A stretch of DNA of 64,000 bases from Acanthosepion pharaonis. Its lineage: Eukaryota; Mollusca; Cephalopoda; Sepiida; Sepiidae. The stretch covers positions 874,501 through 938,500 of the forward strand of contig CAHIKZ030000025.1 of assembly GCA_903632075.3 (NCBI GenBank), read 5' to 3'. The notes under the pieces are model-generated. The model was not told the origin of the DNA. It searched no databases and was given only the letters and a program-made list of their open reading frames with translations. The translations under genes and the position numbers were made by a program. Positions 42,957 to 55,119 of the stretch are shown here, piece after piece (the first letter of the stretch is position 1; each line of letters begins with the position of its first letter).

Positions 42957-43855
42957 ATAACAATATTTAGGCGTTGTGAAATCTCTTAGGTTATAGACAC
43001 CTTCAAAACTTATGTAACTAAAATATATACGTTTTATTTTTTCCTCATAGGAAAAAAAAAATCCACTATTTATATATATATATACATAGTAATAAAAACG
43101 ATGATTTTATTACGTCTTCATATTTTTCTTTTTAGTAAGAAAGATTTAAAAAGAGGCTTCTTAGATTAATCTTTCTTCTTTACAAATTATTATGCATCAT
43201 GCGACCATTATCGACCAATCTAGTCGGTACAAAGAACGGTTTTGGGTAAGACGCCACAAAGATAAGATTTTAACATGACGTCCTTAAATTCTGAATAAAG
43301 ACAGATTTTTACAACATCCACGAGCTTTCTTTTCAGTGTCGGAGAGAAGACATGTAATAAGATTCAACATTTTGATAGCGTATTCTCTTCCTAGAAAATA
43401 AAACTTTATTTACATTTTCCCGATTTCTACTTCGCCGGGTTTTTTTCTTTATATTTAATGTTTGAGTGGATTTCTGTAACGACAATAGAAAACTACTAGG
43501 GAGGGTCAATATATATTTCATAAAGGCCAACAGATTCTTTATAATTTTAATTAATGTATCCTGCATTCATTCAATGAATTTCCCTGGTCTACAAATTTGA
43601 CTTCACTTTCATGAGAGTTCTGTGTATCTTGAAATACAAGGTTTTTCATAGATATCTCATTTACCCATTCTTGGTGAACTTTCAAAGGGCACGATCATCA
43701 GAAACCAGAAGATGTCCAAATTCGGTTCGTTATACAATGTGAAGCAGATGTACAATTATCTAAAGATGTAGTATTACCCACGGTAGAGATATGTTTTGGA
43801 TTAAAAAAAAAAAAATAGATACTAATTTATTACTAGCTCCGTGTGCCATATTGAT
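42335..43855. other. Sequence without recognised gene
   Basis: Contains (GA)28 at 42895-42953. The minus ORF at 43333-43566 has no recognisable domain. Confidence 0.55.
42895..42953. repeat. (GA)n microsatellite
   Basis: About 28 uninterrupted GA units. Confidence 0.98.
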
Positions 43856-43859
43856 TGTT

Positions 43860-45250
43860 GGAAATACAGGTTGGTATACTAACACTGGTGGACCTAAGAA
43901 ATGTAGTTCGTTTGAACGCTTTCCGGCTTACGTCAAGATCAAATTAAATACTGGTTGCTGTGATAACAACGCAGACGAACCAAGTTAGAACTGGTGGAAT
44001 TAAGGAATGTAGTTTGTCTAAAAAAAAATTCAGGATTACGGCTACATCACGTTCAAACACTGATTCTCGTAATTTCACTGGAGGAGGCACGGTGGAGTAA
44101 TGGATAGCGGCTTGGATTGAGGATTCGGAGAGCCGAGTTCGAATTCCAGTCGAATCCATTAGTTTCACTTACGTGCTAACATCCTTGGCAAAGGTGTGAA
44201 TCCTCTTTCTTCTCCCTCCAGCTATGGGTAAATAGCGGGACAGACTGGGTTCTATAGTCTTGGATGGCAACGGGTCTAGGAAAAGGAAAACTCTGAATTC
44301 AAACCTGCTCTTAGAGGAGGGTGAATGGAGTCTCTCTGAGCCTTGGTTGGCAATCCATTTAGTGATGGTGTCACGATAAAAAACACCCTTGATAGCCCTA
44401 GCGAAGCATCAAGAATTCAGCTATTTGACAAGATTATGAACTACACCAGTCAAAGTATTGGTGAATTCAATCTCGGCTGAGGCCGCAAGATGAGATGAGA
44501 TGAGGACTGGTGGAACTGAGGAATGTAATTCGTATGAAAACTCCGGCTTACGGTTATATCATGTTCAGACACCGGGTCGCGTATTATCACCGAAGTCCAT
44601 TCTATTTAGAACCGGTGAAACTAAGGAATGTATTCCCCCTGAACACTTTCCGGTTTACGGGTACATCACGATCAAACACCGGTTTCCTGTTCTATTACTG
44701 AAGACGAGCCTAATTAGAACCGGTTGGAACTCAGTGCTTTAGTTTGTTTGAACACTTTCCGGCTTAGGGCTACAGCACATTCAAACACCGCTTCTCGTAA
44801 TATCACCGAAGTCAGGATTAGTTAGGACTGGGAGAACTGAGCAATGTAATTCGTTTGAAAACTTTCCGGCTTACGGCTATACCACGGTCATACACCGGTG
44901 CCTGTACAATCACCAAAGACGAGCCTAATTAGAAATGGAGCAAATGAAGAATGTAGTTTGTCTGAACATTTTCCGGCTTACGGCTACAGCACGTTCAAAA
45001 ACTGTTTCCCGTACTATCAACAAAGACGGGCCATGTTTGAACTGGAGATAATAAAGAATGTCGTTTGCCGGAACAGTTTCCGGTTTATGACTACACGTTC
45101 AAACACCGTCCCCCCAAATATCACCAAATTCGAGCCTTGTTTGACCTGGTGGAACTTAGGACTGTAGTCTGTCTGAAACACCGGTTCCCCTACAATTACC
45201 GTTGTTAAGCAATGTCGAGCCTGGTCAGTATTTAGAGGAGTTACCTCTTG
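43860..45250. repeat. ~107-bp tandem repeat, about ten diverged units
   Basis: Unit landmarks are AACTGAGGAATGTA, TTTCCGGCTTACGGCTA, CACGTTCAAACACCGG and TCACCGAAGACGAGCC. Adjacent units are 106-107 bp apart (for example ATGTAGTT at 43901 and ATGT at 44007). A family S2 SINE splits the array at about 44083-44500. No coding capacity. Confidence 0.9.
44083..44500 (+). mobile_element. tRNA-headed SINE, family S2, inserted in the 107-bp array
   Basis: Head: GGCACGGTGGAGTAATGGAT with B-box GAGTTCGAATTCC. Body: CACTTACGTGCTAACATCCT, CAGCTATGGGTAAATAGCGG, GACAGACTGGGTTCTATAGT, GGATGGCAACGGGTCTAGG. The 3' part (CCTTGGTTGGCAATCC... GTTTAGTGATG-type words up to about 44500) differs from the tail at 60730-60790, so S2 copies have at least two kinds of 3' end. 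Confidence 0.82.
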
Positions 45251-45284
45251 GGAATTCCAGGTTCTGTAAGCTTGAGTGTATGGC

Positions 45285-45425
45285 AGGTGTAATGGATAAT
45301 GGCTCGGAATCTGAGAGCTGATTTCCAATTCCAGTCTGCTTTCTTATATTCACTTCCACACAAATAAAAAAAAATGTATGAATTGGAAAATGTATAAATC
45401 CACCTCTTCTCCCTTCAGCTATGGG
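45285..45425 (+). mobile_element. Decayed SINE, family S2
   Basis: GTGTAATGGATAATGGCTCG, then ATTCCAGTC, CACTTCCACA and CCCTTCAGCTATGGGTTAA follow the family order, with many changes. Confidence 0.55.
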
Positions 45426-45659
45426 TTAATTAGAAGAACTTTTTTCATAATTAATTTTTGTTTCCTAAAATAAATTCTTACCATCTAAAAAGTTATTTTC
45501 TGGGTTTAGATAACCTGCAAATGGTTGACATGACGTAAAAAGCAAATCAATCAATCAGTCATAATCTTTGTTAATTTTATTTGCATATTTTATACGCGAT
45601 ATGTAACAATAATTAGGTGACAGTGGTATATTTCTATATTTAATGTATATGCTATACCG

Positions 45660-46490
45660 GGCAAAAATAAAAGAGTAATTACGGGAACTTCTGAGCAAGG
45701 AATGGCTTGTTAATTTTAGCACCATCAAAACGAAACTGCTCTCTTTTAATCGTCTAAGAGAACACGTTCTGTCTTCCATCAGTATGGCTGATGCTAACCT
45801 TCTTAGAATTAATCATTGCGCCATTTCGGGCTTACGTTTTCAGCCGACATGGTGAGGAAAGATTTTAATGTGTCAATTACTTGGTCTGCTGATAGGAAAG
45901 TTTGTTTACTGTGTTGTGCTAGACAATTTTTTTCTCACCAATATCTATCTTACACATTTATAATTCTACTGTTCGTACCATGCATTGAGTATTGCTGCCA
46001 TATCAGGTTCGGGGTTTCTGCTATGTATTCAGTGATTCTAGACAACATACGAATTTGCAATATTTTCAGTCCTGACCTGTCATCTCGGCTTCAGTTACTT
46101 CCCACCGCTCTAACTGAGCTTCCCTGTAACTGAGCTTCTATAAATACTTTCATGGTAATTGTTCTGTTGAACATTCCTATTTAGTAGTTAGACTTCATGA
46201 ATTTAAGCTCAGTACTAGATTGGCGGTTAGGTCTCATGACTTTACAGTTGAAATGGGTAGATCAAAACGTAAGTTCTGTGGTAACAGATTTTTCTCTCTC
46301 ACATCTCCCTTGTGGAACTTTCTTCCGGCTTCTTGCTTTCTAGTTAAGATCTTGAAATATTTAAATGCAATGCCAATCGTTATATTCTTGATTCCTGTTC
46401 TTTTATTGTTCTCTCTTCTTAATAATGTTTTATTCTCATATTCTCTCATACTCAGTAACCCTTTGTATCTAAGTGGTTATATTGTCTGAT
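45660..46490 (+). mobile_element. Jockey-like LINE, reverse transcriptase tail to C-terminus
   Basis: Read across frameshifts: EWLVNFSTIKTKLLSFNRLR (post-palm), FFSHQYLSYTFIILLFVPCI then EYCCHIRFG, SSRLQLLPTALTEL, and HDFTVEMGRSKRKFCGNRFF with NFLPASCFLVKILKYLNAM. The order is the same as in the mosaic at 23.5-25.2 kb. About 800 bp of the LINE 3' end are present, all frames broken. Confidence 0.75.
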
Positions 46491-46662
46491 CCTGGAGATC
46501 CCAGCAAAACTTTCCTTATTTCACTAAAAGAGAGGTGGTTGATGGAATATCTAGCGTGACAGTTGTCGCAAAAACACGGTATTTATTTTGCTGAAGACAA
46601 TCCTAAATTAAAATGGCTTTGTATCATACCCTGTGACACAAGATGTGTCTAACGGTTCGTGG

Positions 46663-47496
46663 ACAGTTGTGTACTTGACACGTATGTCCCGGATAATTGC
46701 ATACCAGACAATTGCATACCTAGATAGTTGTGTTCCTAGACAAATGAGTCCCTTGATAATTGCGTACCTCTTATAATTTTATGAGGTTTTTAAAGGCAAT
46801 TACCATAAATTTTGAAAAAAGCATAGCTAGTAAACATGAATTTAAAAAAAAAACGGAATGAAGGGAATAAAATTAAAAAAAATAATAAAAGCTTATTTTT
46901 ATTTAAAATGCTTTATGCACATTACGGCATGTCGTGTATAAGTCATTCCCCGTATGAATTCTTGCAAGAGTGCTCTACACATTGTCTGTAGTTTTTTGTT
47001 TCATCGTCGTTTTTCTTATGATAGTGGTAGCTGTAATTTTCTTTGTCCACAAATATTTTTCCACCAGTATTGAATTTTCGGAACTTAGCCATGGATTCCA
47101 AATAAAAATATAATCTATAAAATCCAAAATCTGTCCGTGGTACGCATTGCTGGAGAGAACTGAAACTACTTGCTTAATATTCTCTTGCTTTAAAAAAAAA
47201 AGAAATTTTTCCCTCTTTTTTATTTATGGTAACTACCTTTCTGCTTTTTTAGAGTAATTAAAGGTATTGGTGGGCAAATTTCTATTTTAAACAACTCTTT
47301 AATATTCTTTTTCTTTCAAAATTTATGTTAACTATCTTTTCGCTTGTTTAGAATAATTAAAATTTGGTTTGCAATTAGCAACACTTAAAAAAGAAAGTAT
47401 GGTAACTTCAAAAATTATCAAAGTTACACAATTATCCAGGGATGCATTTGTCTAGGGACGCAATTGTCCGGACGCAAATGTCCAGTACTCAACTGT
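46663..47496. mobile_element. Non-autonomous DNA transposon with ~100-bp inverted repeats
   Basis: Left end ACAGTTGTGTACTTGACACG; right end, on the opposite strand, ACAGTTGAGTACTGGACATT. The match continues inward for about 100 bp with internal repetition of GACAATTGC and GATAATTG-type words. There is no ORF between. Target-site duplication not resolved. Superfamily unknown. Confidence 0.7.
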
Positions 47497-47629
47497 ATAT
47501 CTACCGAGTCTAACATGGCTACCCTTACATGTACATATTCGGCCAAGGATAAAAACTGTCGTCTCTTTTTTGTTTGTTGTGTTTTACATCAATGGTTTAT
47601 TTAATGCCGACAACTTCTCTTTTTTTTTC

Positions 47630-47950
47630 TGGTAATATTTTGTTTTGTCAAAAATCTATTTCTCGCAATATATTTTTCTCCAAAAAATGTATAGCTGGTA
47701 ATATTATTTTAAAACATGTATTGCTGGTAATTTTTTTTTTTTTTGTCAAAAACGCATTGCTGGTAATATTTTTTGAAAAAATATATTGCTGGTAATAGTT
47801 TTCTTCAAAATATATTACTGATAATAGTATTATTTTTTTTTTCAAAGATATATTGCTGGTAATATTTTTTTTTTTAAAATATATTGCTGGTAACATTTTT
47901 TTTCTTCAAAAATTTATTTCTGGTAATAATTTTTTACAAAGTATTTCTGG
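47630..47950. repeat. ~30-bp degenerate minisatellite
   Basis: About ten units of ATATTGCTGGTAATA plus a T/A-rich spacer. Frames on both strands (Phe/Ile-rich) are artefacts. Confidence 0.85.
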
Positions 47951-48009
47951 TATTAAAACCTATTTTTACCCTTTTATAATGCTTTTTACCTCAGTTTCTG
48001 GGTTAACTA

Positions 48010-48385
48010 TTTGCCCATAGCTGGGACCCTAACAGGTGCTACCACCACTGGTCTGGGTGGACCTGGGAATACCAGCAATTAAGAGGTGGTTCCACGCTCC
48101 TCAAACAGAGGTCTTGCTGTTGGAGGTAGCTTATCGTCATACCCAAGACGCGGATGTAGTTTATCTTCATACCCAAGACGCGGATGTAGTTTATCGTCAT
48201 ACCCAGGACGCCGACCACAGTCATGCTGGCTTCGATATCCGCCAAATTTTTCTCTTTAGTACACTGAGGAAACTGTTGCTGCTGGGTTGGAATCTCCAGG
48301 TCTAAGCTCCCCTCATCGCTTAGGGGAAGAGAACAAATACTACCTTTTGATCTTTGCTTCGATCCGGAAATGACGGGCAAATTAG
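48010..48385. repeat. Unclassified sequence with a 30-bp minisatellite
   Basis: At about 48130-48215 TCATACCCAAGACGCGGATG is repeated three times with a TAGTTTATC spacer. The surroundings have balanced composition and a short ORF with no known domain; they may be part of a dispersed element. Confidence 0.5.
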
Positions 48386-48389
48386 ATCA

Positions 48390-49230
48390 CAACCAATGTA
48401 AAAGGAAACAATATTTTTTCCTGGAACTTTTTCGCGAATATAATGGCTGTAGGATATAATGGCTGTAGAGAGCATATAAATTTGAAGATTATCCACTATC
48501 TTACTGTCATTGTTAAGCTCGAGCCTGCTTCAAATATGGTTCTTGTGATGTTTTTAGGAATGGACCGACTCCCTCGTTAGGAAATACCTGCCATTGCTCT
48601 ATTCATTTCCACGCGTGTCTGAATGAGCCTTCAAATAAATATAAATGCGTCTGCACACGCCTATCTTTCCTCAAGTATGCCAGTTCAGACGAGCACCCAT
48701 TTTTGTGTAACCTGAGAAAGGCAGCGGAAAGAGGCGAGTCACTTCACATTCAGGATCAAATGGCCTCCAGGCAAGGATTGCTTTCTTTTTATGTTAGGCA
48801 TGTTTAAGCAACTCTGAAGGCAATCACAAAATTATTGATGCGCAGTTTACCTAAGTAACGCGTTTCCTTTTGAAACCTGAAGTCCTCTTCCTGTTATACT
48901 ATTTTGCTCAAGGACACAAGGCCAATTAAATATATTTATAAGCGATCTCTTTTCTGTTCTTTACTATTTTATTGTCTATTAATAATCAATAAAATTTGAG
49001 ATGCTCAATAAGAAAAAAGAATTGGATAATTTTGGTCATTCTCATTAAGTAATTCATTTATTTATTTTGTTCTTGTTTTATTTTTAAAACATTACGCCCC
49101 ATTCGTTCTACGGCCTTCTTTTATATGAATTTTGTCAGTTGCAGATAAATATGAACAGACTGCTCTCGGTAGTAAGAAAGAGAGACCGTGTCAGATTTTA
49201 TTATGCAAGTCAATGCCTTCTCAGTAAAAA
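48390..49230. other. Unannotated sequence
   Basis: Nothing identifiable. Confidence 0.5.
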
Positions 49231-49232
49231 TC

Positions 49233-49234
<2 letters not shown>

Positions 49235-49328
<94 letters not shown>
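49235..49328. repeat. (TA)n-(TG)n-(TA)n microsatellite
   Basis: Compound tract. Confidence 0.97.
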
Positions 49329-49329
49329 G

Positions 49330-50900
49330 GGGGGGTTCTCGACATACGACAGAATTCCGTTTCTACGACATTTTTCCGTGTAAGTCAGGACAAACCTGGG
49401 ATTTTCTGTGATTATGCAATTACATCACTCCGCTATGTAAAGTAATAATCTCAACCATAACAACACATTTCTATGACATATCTTAACACAATTAGGACTA
49501 AAATAAACACATGAGGGACATAAATATAATATATATATAATGAAACTCAATATGTATACAGATATATACATGTTTTAAGCGACTGTCGAACGACTTAATC
49601 CAACCAATCGGCCAATGTACGCTGCTGATTCTCCAAAGCGTTTAACAATGTCTTATTACAGTTCCATGGTGATGGTTTTCTTTTTCTTCGAAGATTAATG
49701 GAGATTGCCTCGTATCCACAAATCGTCGTAGGTCGGAACTATCGTTTCCCGGGGAGTTATTCTATATATTTGAAATTGGCAATCATTTTTTGTTTTTATT
49801 TACAAGGGTTGCTCTTTAAGCGATTTTCTGTGTAAGTCGAAATCTACCCGCGATTTTCCGTGAATAAGCACTTAAGCCTCTTACCTATGCAAACGCAATA
49901 GTAAAGTCATAATCTAGGGAATAGCAACACCTTTCTATGACATTTGTTTACATAATTAGCACTAAAAATAGATGGAGGACATAAATATAATACTTTTAAT
50001 GAAATGAAATTGTTTTAAGCTGTTTATATTGATTCGCTGAAGTTCCTGGGACACATAATGAAGAAGGAGGGTCTGGAGAATCTGATACTGACAGGTCGAA
50101 TAGAGGGAAAGAAAGACAAGGGAAAACAACGCATAACATACTTAACGGGCTTAAGCAAGTGGATGACAGAACGTGGTCTGGGGAAGGTGGCAGAGGGAAG
50201 GAACTTATTGAGGGCTGCAAGGGTTAGGGAGGAAATGGAGGGCCATGACCGCCTACGTCCGGAAAGGATACGGCACATAGAAAGAAAAGATATTGACAAC
50301 TGGTACATGAGATGACGAAGCGTAAGATCTTGTCTCTTTTGCAGTACTCGGAAGCAGTAGCAAATCTGGGCAAGAAAGAAAAACAAACCCACGTTTATTT
50401 TTTTTTTTTTTTTTATCCGGAATTCACCAACATATCTTTTAAAGGGAAACTCAATATGTATACAGATATATACATGTTTTAAGCAACTGTCGAACGACTT
50501 ATGACAATCAATCGGCCAATGTACGCCGCTGATTCTCCATTTTCAGAGCGCTTAACAATGTCTTATTACAGTTCCATGGTGATGGTTTTCTTTTTCTTCG
50601 AAGCCCCCGCCATCAAAAGAGGTTGCACTACACTTGGCAGCCTTAATGAACAGCAATGTTTCCGCAAACACAACACAAACAAAAAAAGAGCGAATGCATA
50701 ACAATCCAATATGGCGTACAACCAGAAACTGAACCACGTAGCCTTCCTCTTTCTAGCACCGTATCACCACGTATTCTTCCACCACGCAATGTATTCTTCT
50801 GCCTCGCTGTTTATGTCGTATGTATATATTAGGCAAAAGGCGTAAGTCGAAACAAGATTAATGTAGATTGTGTCGTAATCATGAGTCTTCGTACGCTGGG
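49330..50900. repeat. Segmental duplication, second unit split by a LINE fragment
   Basis: The first unit covers about 49330-49800. The second starts near 49810 and is interrupted at about 50015-50445. AAACTCAATATGTATACAGA, TACATGTTTTAAGC, CGAACGACTTA and TGTCTTATTACAGTTCCATG occur in both (about 49545-49690 and 50449-50605). Confidence 0.8.
50015..50445 (+). mobile_element. RTE-like LINE C-terminal fragment
   Basis: Plus strand: FLGHIMKKEGLENLILTGRI, EGKKDKGKQRITYLTGLSKW, MTERGLGKVAEGRNLLRAAR, VREEMEGHDRLRPERIRHIE. This is the extreme C-terminus of an RTE-like LINE ORF2. It is followed by a T-rich run near 50398-50414. It is the least decayed copy of this segment in the window; a frame of 85 codons is open. 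Confidence 0.8.
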
Positions 50901-50904
50901 ATTG

Positions 50905-51902
50905 TCGCAATGCGGGAACTCACTGTAATCCGATATTTGTAAAATCATAAAAATATATATACTTTATTACACAACAGACACATGGAGAGTGTTTATTTTA
51001 ATTTTTTTTTCTCTTCTAACTAATCAACAACATAAATCAACAGAGAGTGTTTACTTCCGTTATTTTTTCTTACATGTAAATTAATGTAGTTTATTCATTA
51101 ATTAGCTTAAAAGCCACACACCATGCGAACCTTTAAGCTAGCTCCTGTGGAGAGCTAATTGAACCTCATGCACAAAAATAAAAGGACCTCTTGCCCAGTT
51201 TAGAAAACAACCAATGATAATTTCGAAGAAATACTTTTCAATTCTTCAATTCACTTCATAGAAGTTCAAAATTTCACTTTAACTCTGATTCGGACTATAA
51301 GTCCAAAAGGCCGATTTGGGCCGAAATTCCAATTCAGTTGAGTTCTTCAAATCACAAACTCTGCAGAACTTCGAAAAACCTCACACATTAAGTCTGATTC
51401 CTTGGCATTTGGGAAAAAATAAAAAATAAAAAAATGATTTCCACAATTCACAAAATTTTGAAGATATTTTAAACTGAATTTAAAACAAAAATTTAATAAT
51501 TTTTTGTGTTACTTCAAACTCAATATAAATTAAAAACTTAAAACCACAAATTGTTTTCAGTTATTTTAAAATTTGAATTTTTAACTTTTCCCTCCTCATC
51601 CGGACAGAAACGCTGGGATGTCATGCCCAAGCTGAAGAACAGATCTCAATTCTGAGATCATCCTGATTCCAAAGACTTATAAAATGTCTGTGTAGAGCAA
51701 ACGTGGCCCGAGTTTAATGGCTTTCAGACACACAGACAGAATTTGCTTTTTCGATTAATCATTTTAAACAGAGAGGGAGGGAGAGAGAGTGAGTCCTTAC
51801 TCCTGTTAGATTTTTTCAATATATCTTCAAAGGTTCGTCTTGATTGAATCACGTGTTCAAAGATAGGATAAGAGCATCAATTTATTATTAGCTAATGGCG
51901 CA

Positions 51903-51942
<40 letters not shown>

Positions 51943-52755
51943 ATTGTCAGGAAGTGAAACAGAAGATTATTTTCCAGTTTTCTATATTTGCCAAGAAAAC
52001 GATAACTGCGTTTTTTCTTTCTCAGAGAGGAGCGTAAAAGCTGGTGAACAGGAAGTTGACTGTGATTGGACTATAAAGACCTAAGGAGCTCTTTAGTCGC
52101 AGTTGGTTAGGTAGCGTTCGGTTACAAGAAAAGTTTTAGCTAACGGCTGGCACACAAGACGATATCTGACCAATATCAAATGGTTCAACGTAGAGAAGGG
52201 GTATAGTTTTATAAGAGTTGAAACCCATAAAGGTACACGGCTAAAAAATTCATTAATGGTGTCTGCCAAAGCATCTAAGACAAGGAAAAATTTTAAAAAT
52301 AAGACGAATATATAAAGTGGGTTTCAGTGTAAGTTGTCTATAATTAGTAAAGATATTTATTTGTGGGGTTAGTCAGATTTCATTATATAAAACCATAAAG
52401 TGGAACATGAAATTTTATTTTTAAATAAATCGAAAGGAATTTCAAACTAAACCCTTCATTTAACCTAAGCGGGTACATTTTTCTCGACCTTTGTTTATAA
52501 ATAATCATAATTTTTTCATAACTTTACGACCAGTCATATCTTGTATGTATAGTTCTTTTTTTAATACCACTCAGATATGGCTCGCACCGTTTCCATAAAT
52601 TCAAAGATTTTAGTCATTGGCACAGGGACTGAACAATAACGATGTCACCAAATTCAAGAACCATCGTTTTAATCCACTTGTCTAGTATCGATTGAGACAA
52701 TCCTCAGTGTAGAACTTGTTATCTACCTGCTGTTGTAACTGCTGTTACCGCTTGT
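50905..52755. other. Long stretch without recognised genes
   Basis: (TA)n at 51908-51940. 52090-52115 has an A-box-like GTCGCAGTTGGTTAGGTAG but no B-box follows. Confidence 0.5.
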
Positions 52756-52759
52756 CCCG

Positions 52760-53110
52760 CTTGTTCACGATAGCCTGATGGATTAAAGCCTTTGTTCGTG
52801 AATTTAATGATATAGTAATTGCGAGTTCAATCCCTGGGCAAAATGTGGAAACAGAGTGTGCAGTAATTGAGTAGTACTGAATAAAAACTAGACGAGCTAT
52901 CTTTGGATATAATAAGTGGAACGAGAACAATCTAAACCTGTAGCTTTAATAAAGGGTTTAGTTTGAAATTCCCTGATGGTCAGCTGGATAGACAAAAACC
53001 TGATGAAGACTGGAAAGTGCATTGGCTAAAATTCAGTGACAATTCCGACAAAGATGAGGACAATAGGATGCATATAAATAAGGGTAACTACTATTCCAGG
53101 AATTCCGACA
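52760..53110 (+). mobile_element. Diverged SINE, family D (copy)
   Basis: Head GATAGCCTGATGGATTAAAG with B-box-like GCGAGTTCAATCCC at about 52822-52835, then GAACGAGAACAATCT, AATAAAGGGTTTAGTTTGAA and CCTGATGAAGACTGG in the position of the hammerhead-like core, and GACAAAGATGAGGACAATAG in the tail. The core is no longer able to fold as a hammerhead. Confidence 0.65.
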
Positions 53111-53114
53111 GAAA

Positions 53115-54215
53115 TCCAAAATATATAGACGACGGAATTAAATATTTGATTAACATAATATTCCATGAAGCTGAATAAATTTTCTATTTATTATTTTACA
53201 TGTAAACACGGTCAACTTGACATTGTATAACTTTCATCAGTCTTTTTACCATTGATTTTGTAAACAGTATCTACACCTTTGACTAACATCACTTCTAGAA
53301 GATTTTATTGCTTGCCAAAGATCTTTTGTTTTTTATATTGTTTCACAAGTTTCATAGACATATTATTTAATGACAGATCACAAATCTTCTGTTTGTTCAG
53401 TGTTTGTAAAGGATGGGAACCATTCCATGAATTTGGCATCCTTAAATCTTATTTTGACAAGGTGGGCTATAATCAGCTTTGTGCAATGTGAAAGGGCATT
53501 TTCTTGCGTGAGTAAGTCTTACAGTGTTTCGCTTGTGATCTGTACCATTCAAAAGACGTTTACACAAGAGCATGCAATAATTCCTTGCATTAAACTTTGA
53601 ATCATCATCATCTTTCAAGGAATCTCGAATGTTACTGCCTACAAACAAAAACGTTGCCACACCCACCCAACGGAGGGGAGGAATATTGGTTGTAGCTTTC
53701 CATAAGATATATCAGTTCCATCTAATATAGTTCTACATTCATCACCTCAGATTATCGTCTAAATATTAATTTTCATGTATTTTACCGAAATTACACGTTT
53801 CATTTTGTCATGTTTAATTTAGTTGCTTTCACGTTTTTAGCTAACGTTCTTTATATTCTGCACTTTTTCTCTTTGTTTAAATTTGCCCTACAAGTTTCTT
53901 CAATTAGTTTTGCTTGTCAATTCACTTCCATTTTTTTTTTACTTTTCGCTTATTACTCTTTTAATATTTTGCATATTTTTACAGGCATTATAATCTTTTC
54001 CATATCTTGCCAATGTTTTCAATTGTCTTGTTCGACGATTACTTTTCAGCTTGTTCGCAATTTTCAACATCATGTTCCCACCACATAATAAATTTATCAT
54101 ATATTGTTTCTATTTTAAAACATCATAATTTTGTTACGATTCATTACAATCTATATAAATATGAAATTATATTTAATCATAATTAATTTGAAATAATAAT
54201 AATAATAATAAAATC
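53115..54215. other. Unannotated sequence
   Basis: The ORFs at 53279-53666 and 53810-54088 have no recognisable domain. An (AAT)n run lies near 54190-54210. Confidence 0.45.
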
Positions 54216-54219
54216 AAAC

Positions 54220-54365
54220 TAATTATCTACTACAAAAGTTTAAAACAGCTAAACTTATCCTCAAAAGTAACAGCACAACAGTAAAATTACAACGAATGAA
54301 CATTATCTATGAGTACAAATGCCCTTTAAGGAACTGTGTTCCTGATCAAACCGAATTTATTGTTA
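54220..54365 (+). mobile_element. Penelope-like element fragment
   Basis: Plus strand: KLIIYYKSLKQLNLSSKVTA, then NIIYEYKCPLRNCVPDQTEF. It matches 32520-32690 (part leading into the GIY-YIG domain) in both strands' sequence and order. It ends before the YIG motif. Confidence 0.7.
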
Positions 54366-54591
54366 AGCTCTCTAGGGAAAGAGGTTTTTAAAAAACAGCG
54401 ACTTATACTGCTGTTAAGCATTACTCTTCAAGTAAATTGAATTGAGACGCTGACGTATTCCGTATGGTGAAAAACGTTAAAATTTCCTTCCTTTCTGCCG
54501 TGCGACGATGGCCTGGAGGTAATATATCTGGCTGGTGTCAAATCCCGGCTTGAGTATCTGTAATACAGCGAAACAGTCTCTCTTTGGATGA

Positions 54592-54596
<5 letters not shown>

Positions 54597-54679
<83 letters not shown>

Positions 54680-54765
54680 TTAGTGGTAAATATACACATA
54701 CATATATAATCATATATCTAAAATATACATACATACATACATGCATACATACATACACATACATA
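54597..54765. repeat. (TA)n-(GATA)n and (CATA)n microsatellites
   Basis: (TA)n then about 12 GATA units to 54677; (CATA)n near 54725-54765. Confidence 0.97.
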
Positions 54766-54888
54766 TGTATAAAAAATAATTCCAAGAGGATAGAATCCAG
54801 GTAGAACACAATGTCCAGGACAATAAAAAAATTTTTTAAAAAGCCTTAAACACTAATATTTCCATGGTCATAATTTATTCCATTGATC

Positions 54889-54889
54889 G

Positions 54890-54926
<37 letters not shown>

Positions 54927-54927
54927 A

Positions 54928-54964
<37 letters not shown>

Positions 54965-55047
54965 ACATCGAAATAAGATTACAATTGATTTGCGTATGTA
55001 TGCGTCCTCAAACATAAGTATACATGTGTGCGGCTGGCTCTGCATTG

Positions 55048-55118
<71 letters not shown>
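54889..55118. repeat. (TA)n-(TG)n microsatellites
   Basis: Compound tracts at 54889-54962 and 55051-55118. Confidence 0.97.
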
Positions 55119-55119
55119 T

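Noticed and set aside
52085..52140. A-box-like tRNA sequence GTCGCAGTTGGTTAGGTAG
   Set aside because: No B-box occurs at a suitable distance and no cloverleaf forms.
53279..53666. Overlapping ORFs on both strands as transposase fragments
   Set aside because: I looked for hAT or THAP-type motifs and found none that could be supported.
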